DNA from: Tahibacter aquaticus | Lineage (GTDB): Bacteria > Pseudomonadota > Gammaproteobacteria > Xanthomonadales > Rhodanobacteraceae | Direction: 5' to 3' | Length of the DNA stretch: 64,000 bases | Assembly: GCF_004363655.1 (NCBI RefSeq) | Contig: NZ_SNZH01000001.1 | Location: 116,569-180,568, forward strand | Part shown: positions 19,201 to 27,348 of the stretch, in pieces | Position numbering within the stretch: position 1 is the first letter of the stretch | How the letters are laid out: each line of letters opens with the position of its first letter | Notes under the pieces: generated by a model | What the model saw: the letters and a program-made list of their open reading frames with translations, nothing else | Told to the model about the DNA's origin: nothing | The model's database searches: none | Translations under genes and position numbers: made by a program

Positions 19201-21682
19201 CAGGCGCCGTCGAGGTGTAGCTGAGGGTCTGGCTGCCCTTGCCGACGACGAAGGTCTGCTGCACCTGGGTTGCGGCGTTGTAGTTGGCATTGCCGGCCTG
19301 GTTGGCATTGATCACGCAGCTGCCGGCGCTCTGGAAGCTCACGCTGGCACCGGCAATGGAGCACACGCTGCTGGCGCTGGCATCGATGCTGAAGCTGGCC
19401 GTCAGGCCCGAGGTCGCGCTGGCCGTGACCGTATAGGCCGCGCCGCCGACCACGGCTGCCGTCGGTGCGGTCGAGGTGAAGCTCAAGGTCTGGCTGCCCT
19501 TGCCGACAGCGAACGACTGCTGCAGCTGGGCTGCCGCGTTGTAGTTCGCATTGCCGGCCTGGTTGGCATTGATCACACAGGTGCCGACCGTGCTGAAGCT
19601 GACGCTGGCCCCGGCGATCGTGCAGACGGCGCTGGCACTCGCATCGATGCTGAAGCTGACCGGCAGGCCCGAGCTAGCCGTCGCGCTGACCGTATAGGCC
19701 GCACCGGCGACCGTGGCGGCAGCCGGCGCGGTCGAGCTGAAGCTGATGCTCTGGCTGCCGCGGCCGACGCTGAAACTCTGCTGCACCTGGGGCGCCGCGT
19801 TGTAATTCGCGTTGCCGGCCTGGTTGGCGTTGATCACGCAGGTACCGGCGCCGGTAAAGCTCACGCTGGCGCCGCTGATCGTGCAGACAGCGCTGGCAGA
19901 CGCATCGATGCTGAAGCTCACGGGCAAGCCCGACGTCGCCGTCGCGCTGACCGTATAGGCGGTGCCGGCGACCGTGGCGGCGGCCGGTGCGGTCGAACTG
20001 AAGCTGATGCTCTGGTTGCCGCGGCCGACCGCGAAGGACTGCTGTACCTGCGGTGCGGGGTTGTAGCTCGCGTTGCCGGCCTGGTTCGCGTTGATCGTGC
20101 AGGTACCGGCGCCCGTGAAGCTGACGCTGGAACCCGCGATCGCGCAGACGCCGCTCGCGCTCGCATCGATGCTGAAGCTCACCGGCAGGCCGGACGAAGC
20201 CGTCGCGGTGACGGTATAGGCCGCACCGGCGACCGTCGCCGCTGCCGGCGCGGTCGAGGAATAGAAGATCGACTGCGAACCGGCACCGACCGCGAAGGTC
20301 TGCTGCGCCTGCGGCGCGGCCGCATAGTTCGCATTGCCGGCCTGGTTGGCATTGATGACGCAGCTGCCGGCCGCCTGGAAGATCACCGTGCTGCCCGTGA
20401 CCGAACAGACGCTGCTGGCACTCGCATCGATGCTGAAGGCAACGGCCAGCCCCGAGGTCGCCGTCGCGCTGACCGTATACGCCGCGCCGCCGACCACCGC
20501 AGCGGCCGGCGCGGTCGAGCTGAAGCTGATGCTCTGGCTGCCGATACCGACGGCGAAACTCTGCTGTACCTGAGGCGCGGCGGTGTAGTTGGCATTGCCG
20601 GCCTGGTTGGCATTCAGCACGCAGGTGCCAACGCTCTGGAAGGTCACGCTGGAGCCGGCAATCGCGCAGATGCTGCTGGCGCCGGCATCGACGCTGAAAC
20701 TGACCGGCAGGCCCGAAGTCGCCGTCGCAGCAACGCTATAGGCCGAGCCCGCAACCACGGCCGCCGCCGGCGCCGTCGAGGTGAAGCTGATGCTCTGGCT
20801 GCCAGCACCGACCGCGAACGACTGCTGCACTTGCGGCGCGGCATTGAACGAGGCATTGCCGTTCTGGTTGGCATTGACGACGCACGTACCCGCGGCCAGG
20901 AAGCTCACGCTGCTGCCGGCGACACTGCAGACGCTGCTCGCGCTCGCATCCACGCTGAAGGTGACGGCCAGGCCCGAGGTCGCGCTCGCGGCAACGCTAT
21001 ACACCGCACCGCCGACGCTGGCCGCAGCCGGCGCAGTCGAGGTGAAGCTGATCGTCTGGCTGGCCAGGCCAACACCGAAGGACTGCTGTGCCTGCGGCGC
21101 GGCGGCGTAGTTGGCATTGCCGGCCTGGTTCGCATTGATGGTGCAGGTGCCGGCGCTCTGGAAGCTCACGCTGGATCCGGCGATGGAACACACGCTGCTG
21201 GCGCTCGCATCGATGGCGAAGCTGACCGGAAGTCCCGACGACGCCGTCGCGGTGACGCTGTACGGCGTGCCGCCGATGGCGGCGCCAGCCGGTGCGGGCG
21301 AGGTAAAGCCGATGCTCTGGCTGCCTTGGCCGATGCTCAGCGCATAGACACGGCCGCCGCTGCAGCCCGAGCTGTCGGTCGCGGTCACGGTGATCAGGTA
21401 GTTGCCGACCTGGGTCGGCGCTCCGCTCAGGCTGGCCATGGGGCCGTCGGGCACCAGGCCCAGTCCCGAACCGGCCGGCAGGCCACTGGTGATGGCATAC
21501 GCGAACGGCAGCGCATTGCTGTTGCTGGCGGTAAACGTCTGGCTGTAAGCCACCCCTACCGTAGCCGCCGGCAAGGTCGTGGTCGGCGCGACCGACGTCG
21601 CCGGGCATGGCGCGGCCTGGGCACTCAGGCCTGTCGCTGCCAGCAGGGCCAAGGTCGCGATTCGCAGGAAGCTATGGATCAC
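16226..21682 (-). CDS. Giant secreted protein: 13 Ig-like repeats plus degenerate M30-like peptidase domain
   Basis: 1818 aa. Signal peptide (residues 1-23), one putative Ig domain (about 30-118), then thirteen 87-residue repeats (about 119-1249), each with [S/N]Q.I.[F/Y][S/T]STAP, a Cys pair in SSVCSIAG...GTC, and NANQAGNANYNAAP. The C-terminal 570 residues resemble hyicolysin-type M30 metallopeptidases: HQAAH (bases 16997-17011) lies where HExxH is expected, followed by WLGEALAWQMQEM. The catalytic Glu is Gln, so hydrolysis is unlikely unless another residue serves; a binding or adhesin role is possible. It is encoded 10 nt after a small secreted-protein gene, so the two probably form an operon. 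Confidence 0.82.
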   Translation of the reverse strand: MIHSFLRIATLALLAATGLSAQAAPCPATSVAPTTTLPAATVGVAYSQTFTASNSNALPFAYAITSGLPAGSGLGLVPDGPMASLSGAPTQVGNYLITVTATDSSGCSGGRVYALSIGQGSQSIGFTSPAPAGAAIGGTPYSVTATASSGLPVSFAIDASASSVCSIAGSSVSFQSAGTCTINANQAGNANYAAAPQAQQSFGVGLASQTISFTSTAPAAASVGGAVYSVAASATSGLAVTFSVDASASSVCSVAGSSVSFLAAGTCVVNANQNGNASFNAAPQVQQSFAVGAGSQSISFTSTAPAAAVVAGSAYSVAATATSGLPVSFSVDAGASSICAIAGSSVTFQSVGTCVLNANQAGNANYTAAPQVQQSFAVGIGSQSISFSSTAPAAAVVGGAAYTVSATATSGLAVAFSIDASASSVCSVTGSTVIFQAAGSCVINANQAGNANYAAAPQAQQTFAVGAGSQSIFYSSTAPAAATVAGAAYTVTATASSGLPVSFSIDASASGVCAIAGSSVSFTGAGTCTINANQAGNASYNPAPQVQQSFAVGRGNQSISFSSTAPAAATVAGTAYTVSATATSGLPVSFSIDASASAVCTISGASVSFTGAGTCVINANQAGNANYNAAPQVQQSFSVGRGSQSISFSSTAPAAATVAGAAYTVSATASSGLPVSFSIDASASAVCTIAGASVSFSTVGTCVINANQAGNANYNAAAQLQQSFAVGKGSQTLSFTSTAPTAAVVGGAAYTVTASATSGLTASFSIDASASSVCSIAGASVSFQSAGSCVINANQAGNANYNAATQVQQTFVVGKGSQTLSYTSTAPAGAVVGGAVYTVTASATSGLAASFSIDASAGSVCSIAGASVSFTGAGTCVINANQAGNANYNAAPQVQQSFTVGKGSQAISYTSTAPVGAVVGGAAYTVTATSSAGLTVAFSIDASASGVCSIAGASVSFHGVGTCVVNANQAGNANYNAAPQVQQSFAVGKGNQSIAYTSTAPATAVVGGPAYTVAATSTAGLAVAFGIDASASSVCTIAGSSVSFIGVGTCVINANQAGNANYNAAPQVQQSFAVGKGSQSISYTSPAPTTAVVAGPAYTVTATSSAGLPVVFSIDASASSVCSITGASVSFQSAGTCVINADQAGNASYNAAPTAQQSFSVGRGSQIISFTSTAPTAARVGGPTYTVSATATSGLAVSFSIDASASAVCSISGSTVSFLGSGTCMINAGQAGDSNWNAAPQVQQSFAVSACLDLAVGEVVVQSMPGGADFCLANSSGGPAEYTYLPINTGVAADSTLSLVANNIQAVTGPPSPRPAASPLAPLDQAVPAAEAHEHAALSPLPGGREIRATDLIAPRAGEVGPLTVGQLIDINASIGGCGIAPSIRKGRVEAIGTSPTAGQQVLYAVQEVVETTPGAADWHPPVVGGFASQDFQNIADAFTLPPPGVTAAASFSGTTTLLKTGAMDLTSTNLGALTDVDANGGVIVFYTRALNETLAPASSQSLPGLFQPRDLFSSASCAGSNQGEIIYMLVPDPTGSVNSNVRTVSSVYGFAGPALVHQAAHLANAGRRLYVAGAVALEDSWLGEALAWQMQEMVFLSTSVGLTPRANIQLSTLTTGPNASVRVAAFNTYQNSMYGTARTYFYQMSNSGGRRLGPMRPAAYSTGNHDAQAANFAHSYMFLRYAMDRLNSGDAALLTALSTSSLNGAANFQAVFGVHPNAWLPDFLLGAYIDDSGVAGVAAQYSLLTWNYRSVYGGLGGFPLVVDQLTNGVPLNFGLSTGGGARYTRFGIAAGLTATVNLTEGGVSPTSPTQTAIVRTK
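17936..21328 (-). repeat. Thirteen tandem 261-nt units inside the giant gene
   Basis: Head-to-tail units of exactly 87 codons with few substitutions; for example GCCTGGTTGGCATTGATCAC recurs unit after unit at 261-nt spacing. Because the period is divisible by three, the antisense strand also stays open for 1649 codons, which should not be read as a gene. The high similarity implies recent expansion or gene conversion. Confidence 0.93.
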
Positions 21683-21692
21683 GGCGGTCCCC

Positions 21693-22379
21693 TCAGTTCA
21701 CGTCGAAATGGATCAGTTCGACCGGCGTCGTGCTGTTGAGCACCAGCACGAAATGGTCGAAATTGATCGGATAGTCCGACTGGGTCGGGGCGGTGCCGGT
21801 CTGGCGCAGATAGCCGCGCACCTGCGCGCTGGCCGCCATCACCGGGTTGTCCATGGGCACGAAGCCACTGTCCTTGAGCGTGTACCAGCTGCCACCGGTG
21901 ACCGCGGCCGCCGTAAGCACCTGCCCCTGCGCGCCGCCGCTGATGAATCCGTTGCAGCCGATACCCGAGAACAGGCGTACTTCGACGTTCGCACTCATGC
22001 TGCCGTCCGCGGCTGTGGCCGGTGGTACGCGGAACGCCATGGCGTAGTTGAAGAACGTCACGCTGGTGGCGCTGGCGAAATCGACACACTGGGCAATGCC
22101 TGAGGCCGCATTCGCCGTCGATCCGCTCGCATTGAGATGTACCAGAGCAGAGCCCGAGGTCGGGCTGTTGTCCACGTCCGGGCTCGCCGCCCAGGCCGGC
22201 GCGATACCGCTGCCGAGCGGGTCCGGTGCCACCGATACGAAGGGCGCCCAAGGCACCAGCTGGGTATGCAGATACGGATTGGGCACGATGGTCTGGGCCT
22301 GCAGCGATGGGGCAAGGCCAATCGCAAGCAGCGTGGCCGCGGCACCGAGCCAGGCATTCTTGCGGACAGCGGACAGCAT
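21693..22379 (-). CDS. Secreted protein of unknown function, operon partner of the giant gene
   Basis: 228 aa from MLSAVRKNAWLG; an ATG 33 nt earlier adds a basic stretch that would spoil the signal peptide. Signal peptide to about QAQ (residue 29), then a beta-rich domain with four Cys-poor strands, one CVDFASATSVTFFNY stretch and a Cys at GIGCNGF. No family was recognised; the style (PNPYLHTQLVPWAPF start) recalls carbohydrate-binding-like jelly rolls in secreted Xanthomonadales proteins. It is the first gene of a two-gene unit with the 13-repeat protein, so it may work with it at the surface. Confidence 0.7.
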   Translation of the reverse strand: MLSAVRKNAWLGAAATLLAIGLAPSLQAQTIVPNPYLHTQLVPWAPFVSVAPDPLGSGIAPAWAASPDVDNSPTSGSALVHLNASGSTANAASGIAQCVDFASATSVTFFNYAMAFRVPPATAADGSMSANVEVRLFSGIGCNGFISGGAQGQVLTAAAVTGGSWYTLKDSGFVPMDNPVMAASAQVRGYLRQTGTAPTQSDYPINFDHFVLVLNSTTPVELIHFDVN

Positions 22380-22777
22380 GGCGCCACCGCGTGAGCGAGA
22401 CGGACAAGACATTGAGTTTTCCCCTGTAACTGAATCGGCCGCGCGGAAACCCGCACGCCCGCGTATGTAATACGCCGCAGTCTACTGTGGGCTAACGCAA
22501 AACAGAGGAGGTTTTTGGCGGAAATCGCCGGCCGATTGGCCTGCTGGGCAGATTTGCCCGAGCATTGCGACTTTCTGACAGGCATGTCCCCGTTTTTACG
22601 CTAGAGGTCAGATTGGTCTGCGCCTGCATGCCACTTGCCAACACGGCAACCGCCACGGCAAGGTGCTCGCCGCGCTACCGCAAGACCAGGCAAGCTCAGG
22701 CCCATGCCGACCGCTTCCGCGCCGTATCGATTCGCTGCGCAGCGCTACCCAACCCGTACCTGGCCTGGAGCCCGACC
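22380..22777. promoter_or_regulatory. Divergent intergenic region
   Basis: 398 nt between the giant-protein operon (minus) and the next plus-strand gene. It should hold both promoters. No RNA gene or strong palindrome was recognised. Confidence 0.4.
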
Positions 22778-23293
22778 ATGACCCGCCATTTCGCCGCAAG
22801 CTGTCGCCTTGTCGCTTTTGCGCTGTTTTCCCTTTTGCCCGTTGCTTCCCAGGCGGGCGGCTGCGTCGCCAAGGACCCCGCCGGCACGGTCCAATGGGTG
22901 TTCGAACACGCCAGCCAGTTCTACGTCCACAACGAGGGATCGCCCAGATACCTCTCGCCGGAACTCTACAAGCTGCTCAAGCGCGACTGGAAATGCCAGG
23001 AACCCGGCGAACTTTGCGCCATCGAGGCCGATCCGTGGACCAATGCCCAGGACGGTTCGCTGCTCAAGCCCGTGACCTACCGCATCACGGCGGAAACGGC
23101 GCAGAGCGCCAGCGTGGAACTGTCGGCCGTGTTCGGCTGGGAAGACCAGCCGCAGGAAAACAAACCGACCACCGTCACGCTGAACCTCGTCCGCGCCGAT
23201 GCGAAGAAAGGCTGCTGGCTGCTCGACGACATCCGGCACGACAAGGATTCGTTCAAGCGCCAGCTGTCGGCGTATGGGTACGAGGCGCAGTAA
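22778..23293 (+). CDS. Exported small protein, possibly DUF3828-like
   Basis: 171 aa starting at MTRHFAASC with CTGGAG 7 nt upstream; the longer open frame lacks a signal sequence. Signal peptide to about SQAGG (residue 26), then a compact alpha/beta domain with WVFEHASQFYVHN, PELYKLLKRDWKC, and a C-terminal GCWLLDDIRHDKDSFK. The arrangement of a helical N part and a final VR...GCW.LDDI strand is like DUF3828-type envelope proteins; I hold that loosely. Three Cys in the mature part could form disulfides. Monocistronic; function unknown. Confidence 0.72.
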   Translation: MTRHFAASCRLVAFALFSLLPVASQAGGCVAKDPAGTVQWVFEHASQFYVHNEGSPRYLSPELYKLLKRDWKCQEPGELCAIEADPWTNAQDGSLLKPVTYRITAETAQSASVELSAVFGWEDQPQENKPTTVTLNLVRADAKKGCWLLDDIRHDKDSFKRQLSAYGYEAQ

Positions 23294-23488
23294 TCTGCGT
23301 ACTCCGTTGCTCGCACTACGCCTTGCGTCGTCACGCCGTTGCCATATCGGCAGCCAACACACCAGCGATACTGCAACTATCGGCGAAGCCAGATAGTTTT
23401 TGCTGAGATTTTTTTTTCCGGAACATCACCTAGCCCGCGAACTGCCGGTGCAAGCACGCACCGGCAGACAGACCACGGGGTACAGAAG

Positions 23489-24676
23489 ATGACGATCCGG
23501 ACTCTTGCGCTACTGCCGCTTTGCTTCGCGCTGCCCGCCGGTGCCCAACAGTTTGCGCTGTCGGTAGATGCCGTCGGCAACTGCGGCGCCGGCAATTCCA
23601 CGGCGAAAATGATCACACCGGACGGGCGGTATTCGTTGTTCACCACCAATGCCAGCAACCTGCCCATTGTCGGTGGCGGTTCGTCCACGGGCCTGATCCT
23701 GTATGACCATCGCCAGCGTACGCGCACCAAGCTGCTGCCCAACTCCAGTGCGAACCTGGTCGACGTAAGCGGCACCACCTACGTCTACCTCGCCAGCAGT
23801 CCGTCGACGATCCGCGTCAAGAACATCGCCTCCGGCGTGGACCTGCCGGCAAGCACCGATGCCGCGGGAAACCTGGCGAACGGAACGCTGGGCGCGTCAT
23901 TCTTCGTTTCCAGCGGCGCACGCTACGTGCTGTTCAATGCGACCTCGAACAATCTTGTCGCCAACGACACCAACAACCGTCACGATGTGTTTCTGAAGGA
24001 CATGCTGACTGGAGCCATCAAACGCGTCAGCGAGCGGGTCGGTGGCGGCCAGTTGACCGATGACAGCTATGCCCTGAGCATCACGCCCGATGGCAGCCTG
24101 TATGTATTCGAGTCGCGCATCAGCCTTGTCACCGGGCAGCCGATGACAAACGCAAGCTGCTTCATCGTCAGAAACCCCAGCGGCGAGATCGTGCGGGAAA
24201 TCCCCGCCTGCGGCGACGGCGAGATATCAGCCGACGGCCAGTCGTATTTCCTCACCCGCAACTTCCCTCGGTCCGCCTATCGCGTCGACATCGCCTCCGG
24301 CGTCTCGACACGCATCGACTTTGTCGAAACCAACCAGCTCAGCAACGACAATATCGGCTTCGGCTTTTCCCGCGACGGAAAGTGGCTCTGCTGGTCGACG
24401 CCGATTGCGTATCCCGGTTTCAACGACATGAACAACACCGCCGACATCTACTTCCGCCGGCTCAGCGATGCGGCACTCTTTCGCGCATCGGTCAACAACA
24501 CAGGCATCGAAGCCAACATGGGCTCGACGCAATGCTCCATTGCCGACGGCGGCTCGGCTGTCCTGTTCAACAGCCAGGCCACCAATTTCGCCTGCACCGA
24601 ACCCGCTGGGGTAGGCGACAACGACGTCTTTCTGCTCGATCGCGACCGCATACTCCTGGGCCGCTTCGAACCATAG
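23489..24676 (+). CDS. Secreted TolB/WD-like beta-propeller protein
   Basis: 395 aa from MTIRTLALLPL; the start is set by the signal peptide (cleavage near AGAQQ, residue 20). The mature part repeats a propeller blade pattern: TPDGRYSLFTT, SSGARYVLFNA, TPDGSLYVFES, SADGQSYFLTR, SRDGKWLCWST, with RHDVFLKDM between blades, as in TolB-like or PD40 propellers. It is probably periplasmic or secreted and binding rather than catalytic. It ends in LLGRFEP. Monocistronic; 195 nt after the small exported protein gene on the same strand. Confidence 0.75.
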   Translation: MTIRTLALLPLCFALPAGAQQFALSVDAVGNCGAGNSTAKMITPDGRYSLFTTNASNLPIVGGGSSTGLILYDHRQRTRTKLLPNSSANLVDVSGTTYVYLASSPSTIRVKNIASGVDLPASTDAAGNLANGTLGASFFVSSGARYVLFNATSNNLVANDTNNRHDVFLKDMLTGAIKRVSERVGGGQLTDDSYALSITPDGSLYVFESRISLVTGQPMTNASCFIVRNPSGEIVREIPACGDGEISADGQSYFLTRNFPRSAYRVDIASGVSTRIDFVETNQLSNDNIGFGFSRDGKWLCWSTPIAYPGFNDMNNTADIYFRRLSDAALFRASVNNTGIEANMGSTQCSIADGGSAVLFNSQATNFACTEPAGVGDNDVFLLDRDRILLGRFEP

Positions 24677-24862
24677 CGGGGGCGAGCGGCTCACACAGCC
24701 GGCTGACCCGAATCTGCCGATGCCGAACAACCCGACGCTTCGCCTGGGCTTCATGCCCTGCCCGGCGGCCCTTGCCGGCGGCGGCGTAAAGACGTCGGCT
24801 GGAGTACCGCAGATTCCGCTTCGCACGTCATGACCGGCACCCACCAATCAAGTGCATGCCGC

Positions 24863-25300
24863 CTAGGACTGCACGTCAGCCAGATACGCCTTCGCCTCGG
24901 CGATCTCGTCCGCATCGGCTTCCGCTGTGCCCAGCTGCAGCACCTTGCGATACCAGTCTTCGGCCAAGGCCCGGGAATCGCTCGCGGCGTGAAGGCGCGC
25001 CAGGCGCAGGCAGGAAATCACATCGCCGTGCTGCGCGGCCACTTCGTACAAGGCAATCGCCGCAACCGGATCGGCTTCGCCGCCCAGGCCTTCCTCGTTC
25101 ATCATGCCCAGCAGCAGGCTGGCAGTGGCAACACCTTGCGCATGGGCCTGCTGCAGCCAGTAGCGTGCCTGGGCGTAATCGCATTCGATCGATTCGCCAC
25201 TGAGCAATCGTCCGCTCATATAGCCATGGCCGAGTTCCAGTTGCGCAGCGCCCGAGCCGCGCGAGGCCTTTCCCTGCAACAGCCGCATTTCGTCTTTCAT
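24863..25300 (-). CDS. Sel1/TPR-like repeat protein
   Basis: 145 aa, entirely helical. Two to three Sel1-like repeats are visible: AAQLELGHGYMSGRLL, YAQARYWLQQAHAQGVATAS, and AIALYEVAAQHGDVISCLRLARLH. There is no signal peptide, so it is probably a cytoplasmic protein-protein adaptor. Sel1 proteins often scaffold partners, but the neighbours give no hint. It is short compared with most Sel1 proteins. About 185 nt of empty DNA separate it from the propeller gene. Confidence 0.7.
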   Translation of the reverse strand: MKDEMRLLQGKASRGSGAAQLELGHGYMSGRLLSGESIECDYAQARYWLQQAHAQGVATASLLLGMMNEEGLGGEADPVAAIALYEVAAQHGDVISCLRLARLHAASDSRALAEDWYRKVLQLGTAEADADEIAEAKAYLADVQS

Positions 25301-25335
25301 CGATTGCCCATCCTTTCCCTATCGCCTTGCCGTAG

Positions 25336-25362
25336 GTTGGGGTGAGCGAAGCGAACCCCAAC
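25336..25362. repeat. GTTGGGGT/ACCCCAAC intergenic hairpin
   Basis: Perfect 8-bp arms around GAGCGAAGCGA, between the Sel1 and VOC genes. It resembles the GTAGGTTGGG(G)T..ACCCAAC elements scattered in proteobacterial intergenic regions. Confidence 0.55.
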
Positions 25363-25567
25363 ACCGGGGTGTTTCCGCCCGCAAGACGTCAAACGACGCA
25401 CCAGGCTGGCTCCGCCACACTGCAAGCAGCCGGCATAGGCCGCGCAGACACATTGTGCAAGCCCTTGCGGCGAAGCACCCTCCTTTCGGCGCGGGCCAAG
25501 CTACAGCCTGCTTGACCACCCCAATGCCGCTGCCGACCATCGGCAAAAACCCGACAGGATGATGCCC

Positions 25568-25978
25568 ATGGAATTCCACCGAGGCCGGCTGCTCGATCAC
25601 GTGCATCTGCGCGTGAAGGATCTGCAGCGTTCGCATGATTTCTACCAGACCGTGCTGGCGATATTGGGTTTCACCCTGAGTCCCGACACGCCGCACTATT
25701 TCGCCTGCGACGAATTGTTCGTCAGCCCTGCCGGCGACGATCCGCCGACGGCTGCCGTGCATATCGCGTTCCAGACCTCGTCGCGCGCCGCGGTGGACGA
25801 ATTCCACAAAGCCGCACTCGCCGCTGGCGCGATCGACAACGGCGCACCGGGCGAGCGCGACTATCATCCCGGCTACTACGGCGCGTTCGTGCGCGATCCG
25901 GACGGCAACAATATCGAGGCGGTCTATCACGGGCCCAACCGGCGCAGCGCCGATTCGGTGGTAGTGCGCCCGGCCTAG
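25568..25978 (+). CDS. VOC-family protein (glyoxalase/bleomycin-resistance fold)
   Basis: 136 aa, starting at MEFHRGRLLDHVHLRV. Two other ATGs (25559, 25562) precede it; the third has AGGA at proper spacing. Two beta-alpha-beta-beta-beta halves are visible, with metal-site residues His in DHVHLRV, His in AVHIAF and Glu in GNNIEAVYH. This is the common layout of single-domain VOC enzymes (glyoxalase I-like, isomerases, fosfomycin/bleomycin resistance). The substrate cannot be told. It ends 13 nt before the uracil-DNA-glycosylase-like gene on the same strand, so the two are likely co-transcribed. Confidence 0.85.
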   Translation: MEFHRGRLLDHVHLRVKDLQRSHDFYQTVLAILGFTLSPDTPHYFACDELFVSPAGDDPPTAAVHIAFQTSSRAAVDEFHKAALAAGAIDNGAPGERDYHPGYYGAFVRDPDGNNIEAVYHGPNRRSADSVVVRPA

Positions 25979-25991
25979 CGACCGCGCAGAC

Positions 25992-26579
25992 ATGGCCACG
26001 CTGTCTGCCTTGCTGACCGAGGTACGCGCCTGCGTGCGCTGCGTTGCGCATCTGCCGCTGGGGCCACGACCGGTGCTGCAGGCACATCCTGCCGCACGCC
26101 TGCTGATCGCCGGCCAGGCGCCCGGCAGGAAAGTGCATGCCAGCGGCATTCCTTTCGACGACGCCAGCGGCGATCGCCTGCGCAGCTGGCTGGGCCTCTC
26201 GCGCGAACAGTTCTACGACGCGGGCAAGGTTGCCATCCTGCCCATGGGGTTCTGCTATCCCGGCAGCGGCAAGTCCGGCGATCTGCCGCCACGGCCGGAA
26301 TGTGCCGCCGCCTGGCGCGCCGCACTGCTGGCACAGCTGACACAGGTTCGCCTCAGCCTGGTCATTGGCCAGTACGCACAGGCCTATCATTTTCCCGGCA
26401 GCGCAGCATCGGTGACCGAACAGGTTTCGGCCTGGCGCGAAGGCTGGCCGACGCAGGTACCGCTGCCACACCCCAGCCCGCGCAATAACCGCTGGCTCAA
26501 ACACAACCCCTGGTTCGAACGCGAACTGCTGCCCGTGCTGCAGCAGCGGGTGGCTGAGCTGTTCGTCGGCAGCACCTGA
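25992..26579 (+). CDS. Uracil-DNA glycosylase superfamily protein
   Basis: 195 aa. A motif GQAPGRKVHASGIPF near residue 42 and a C-terminal PHPSPRNNRWLKHNPWF mark the UDG superfamily (the GQ(D/A)PG water-activating loop and the HPSP intercalation loop). In this subgroup Ala replaces the catalytic Asp of family-1 enzymes, so the base preference may be wide or the activity weak. Cys residues CVRCVAH near the N terminus could bind metal or FeS but do not form the full four-Cys set of family 4/5. It probably repairs deaminated or damaged bases. It follows the VOC gene by 13 nt. Confidence 0.82.
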   Translation: MATLSALLTEVRACVRCVAHLPLGPRPVLQAHPAARLLIAGQAPGRKVHASGIPFDDASGDRLRSWLGLSREQFYDAGKVAILPMGFCYPGSGKSGDLPPRPECAAAWRAALLAQLTQVRLSLVIGQYAQAYHFPGSAASVTEQVSAWREGWPTQVPLPHPSPRNNRWLKHNPWFERELLPVLQQRVAELFVGST

Positions 26580-27348
26580 GCAAGCCGGCGCAGCGCCCGC
26601 CGGCCTGGCGGCGGACCAGCGTCCACCGGAGTGGTTCGCTGCATTGCGCAAACCCGGCCGCCCCGCCTACGTCCGGTGCCGCCGCCCTTCCCGCCACAGG
26701 AGCAAATATGCCTAAGTCTGCAGAAGGTCTGATTCCATACCGGAATAATCCAAGGGACGGATTTGGAAAACCCTGACGCATTACCGACAAGACAACAAAT
26801 TTACTAAATATAAAAAATTTATTTTCGGAGACGACGCAATCCTGCCGCCGCAGCACAAAGAAGAAAAAAATTGCGCGATTTCCATGGCTGCGCGGCGGTA
26901 CAACGTGACCAAGGTCTCTGTTAGTCAAATTGGCGTATCAAAATAGCCAGAACCCATAAGCAGGGCCTGCGCTGAACAACCGCATCGTTTTGTTCCAACG
27001 CGGAAATTTGGTGTCCGCGGGCAATCCGCAACTGAATCAATCAATTGCCGCCAGAGCCCGGGCCGGACGAATTTTCCGGCGGGCCACGCGGGTGCCGCGT
27101 GAGCGCCCGAAACCCCCGAAGTACTGACGCGTACTGATGCAATGCAGCGTGCTTAGACCATACGTGCCCGCTACGGTCCGTTCCGCTCCCGGGGGGGGGC
27201 TGAACCCTGACTCCATGCGTTCAGGGCTCGACATCGATACCGCTAGCTGCGGTCGCACATCGATGGCGATGGATCCGCACAACTTTTTTATCCCACCGAC
27301 ATGTGCGATGTCGCGTATCTCGCTGTTCAAGCACTGACGAGGATTCAC
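26580..27348. promoter_or_regulatory. Long leader and AT-rich intergenic region before M4 protease
   Basis: 769 nt with no supported gene. An unusually AT-rich island (about 26790-26960, including AAATATAAAAAATTTATTT) sits in GC-rich DNA and may hold the promoter of the M4 gene or a nucleoid-protein site. A run of nine or ten G (about 27189-27198) and a small palindrome follow. The leader is far longer than those of neighbouring genes. Confidence 0.5.

Noticed and set aside
16790-21739. Plus-strand 1649-codon open frame antisense to the repeat gene
   Set aside because: It mirrors the 261-nt repeats. A period divisible by three without stops keeps the antisense frame open. Composition is Arg/Gly/Ala-rich, with no signal peptide or motif.
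26497-26928. Minus-strand 143-codon frame in the AT-rich island
   Set aside because: No ribosome site, no family and composition shifting midway across the GC boundary.
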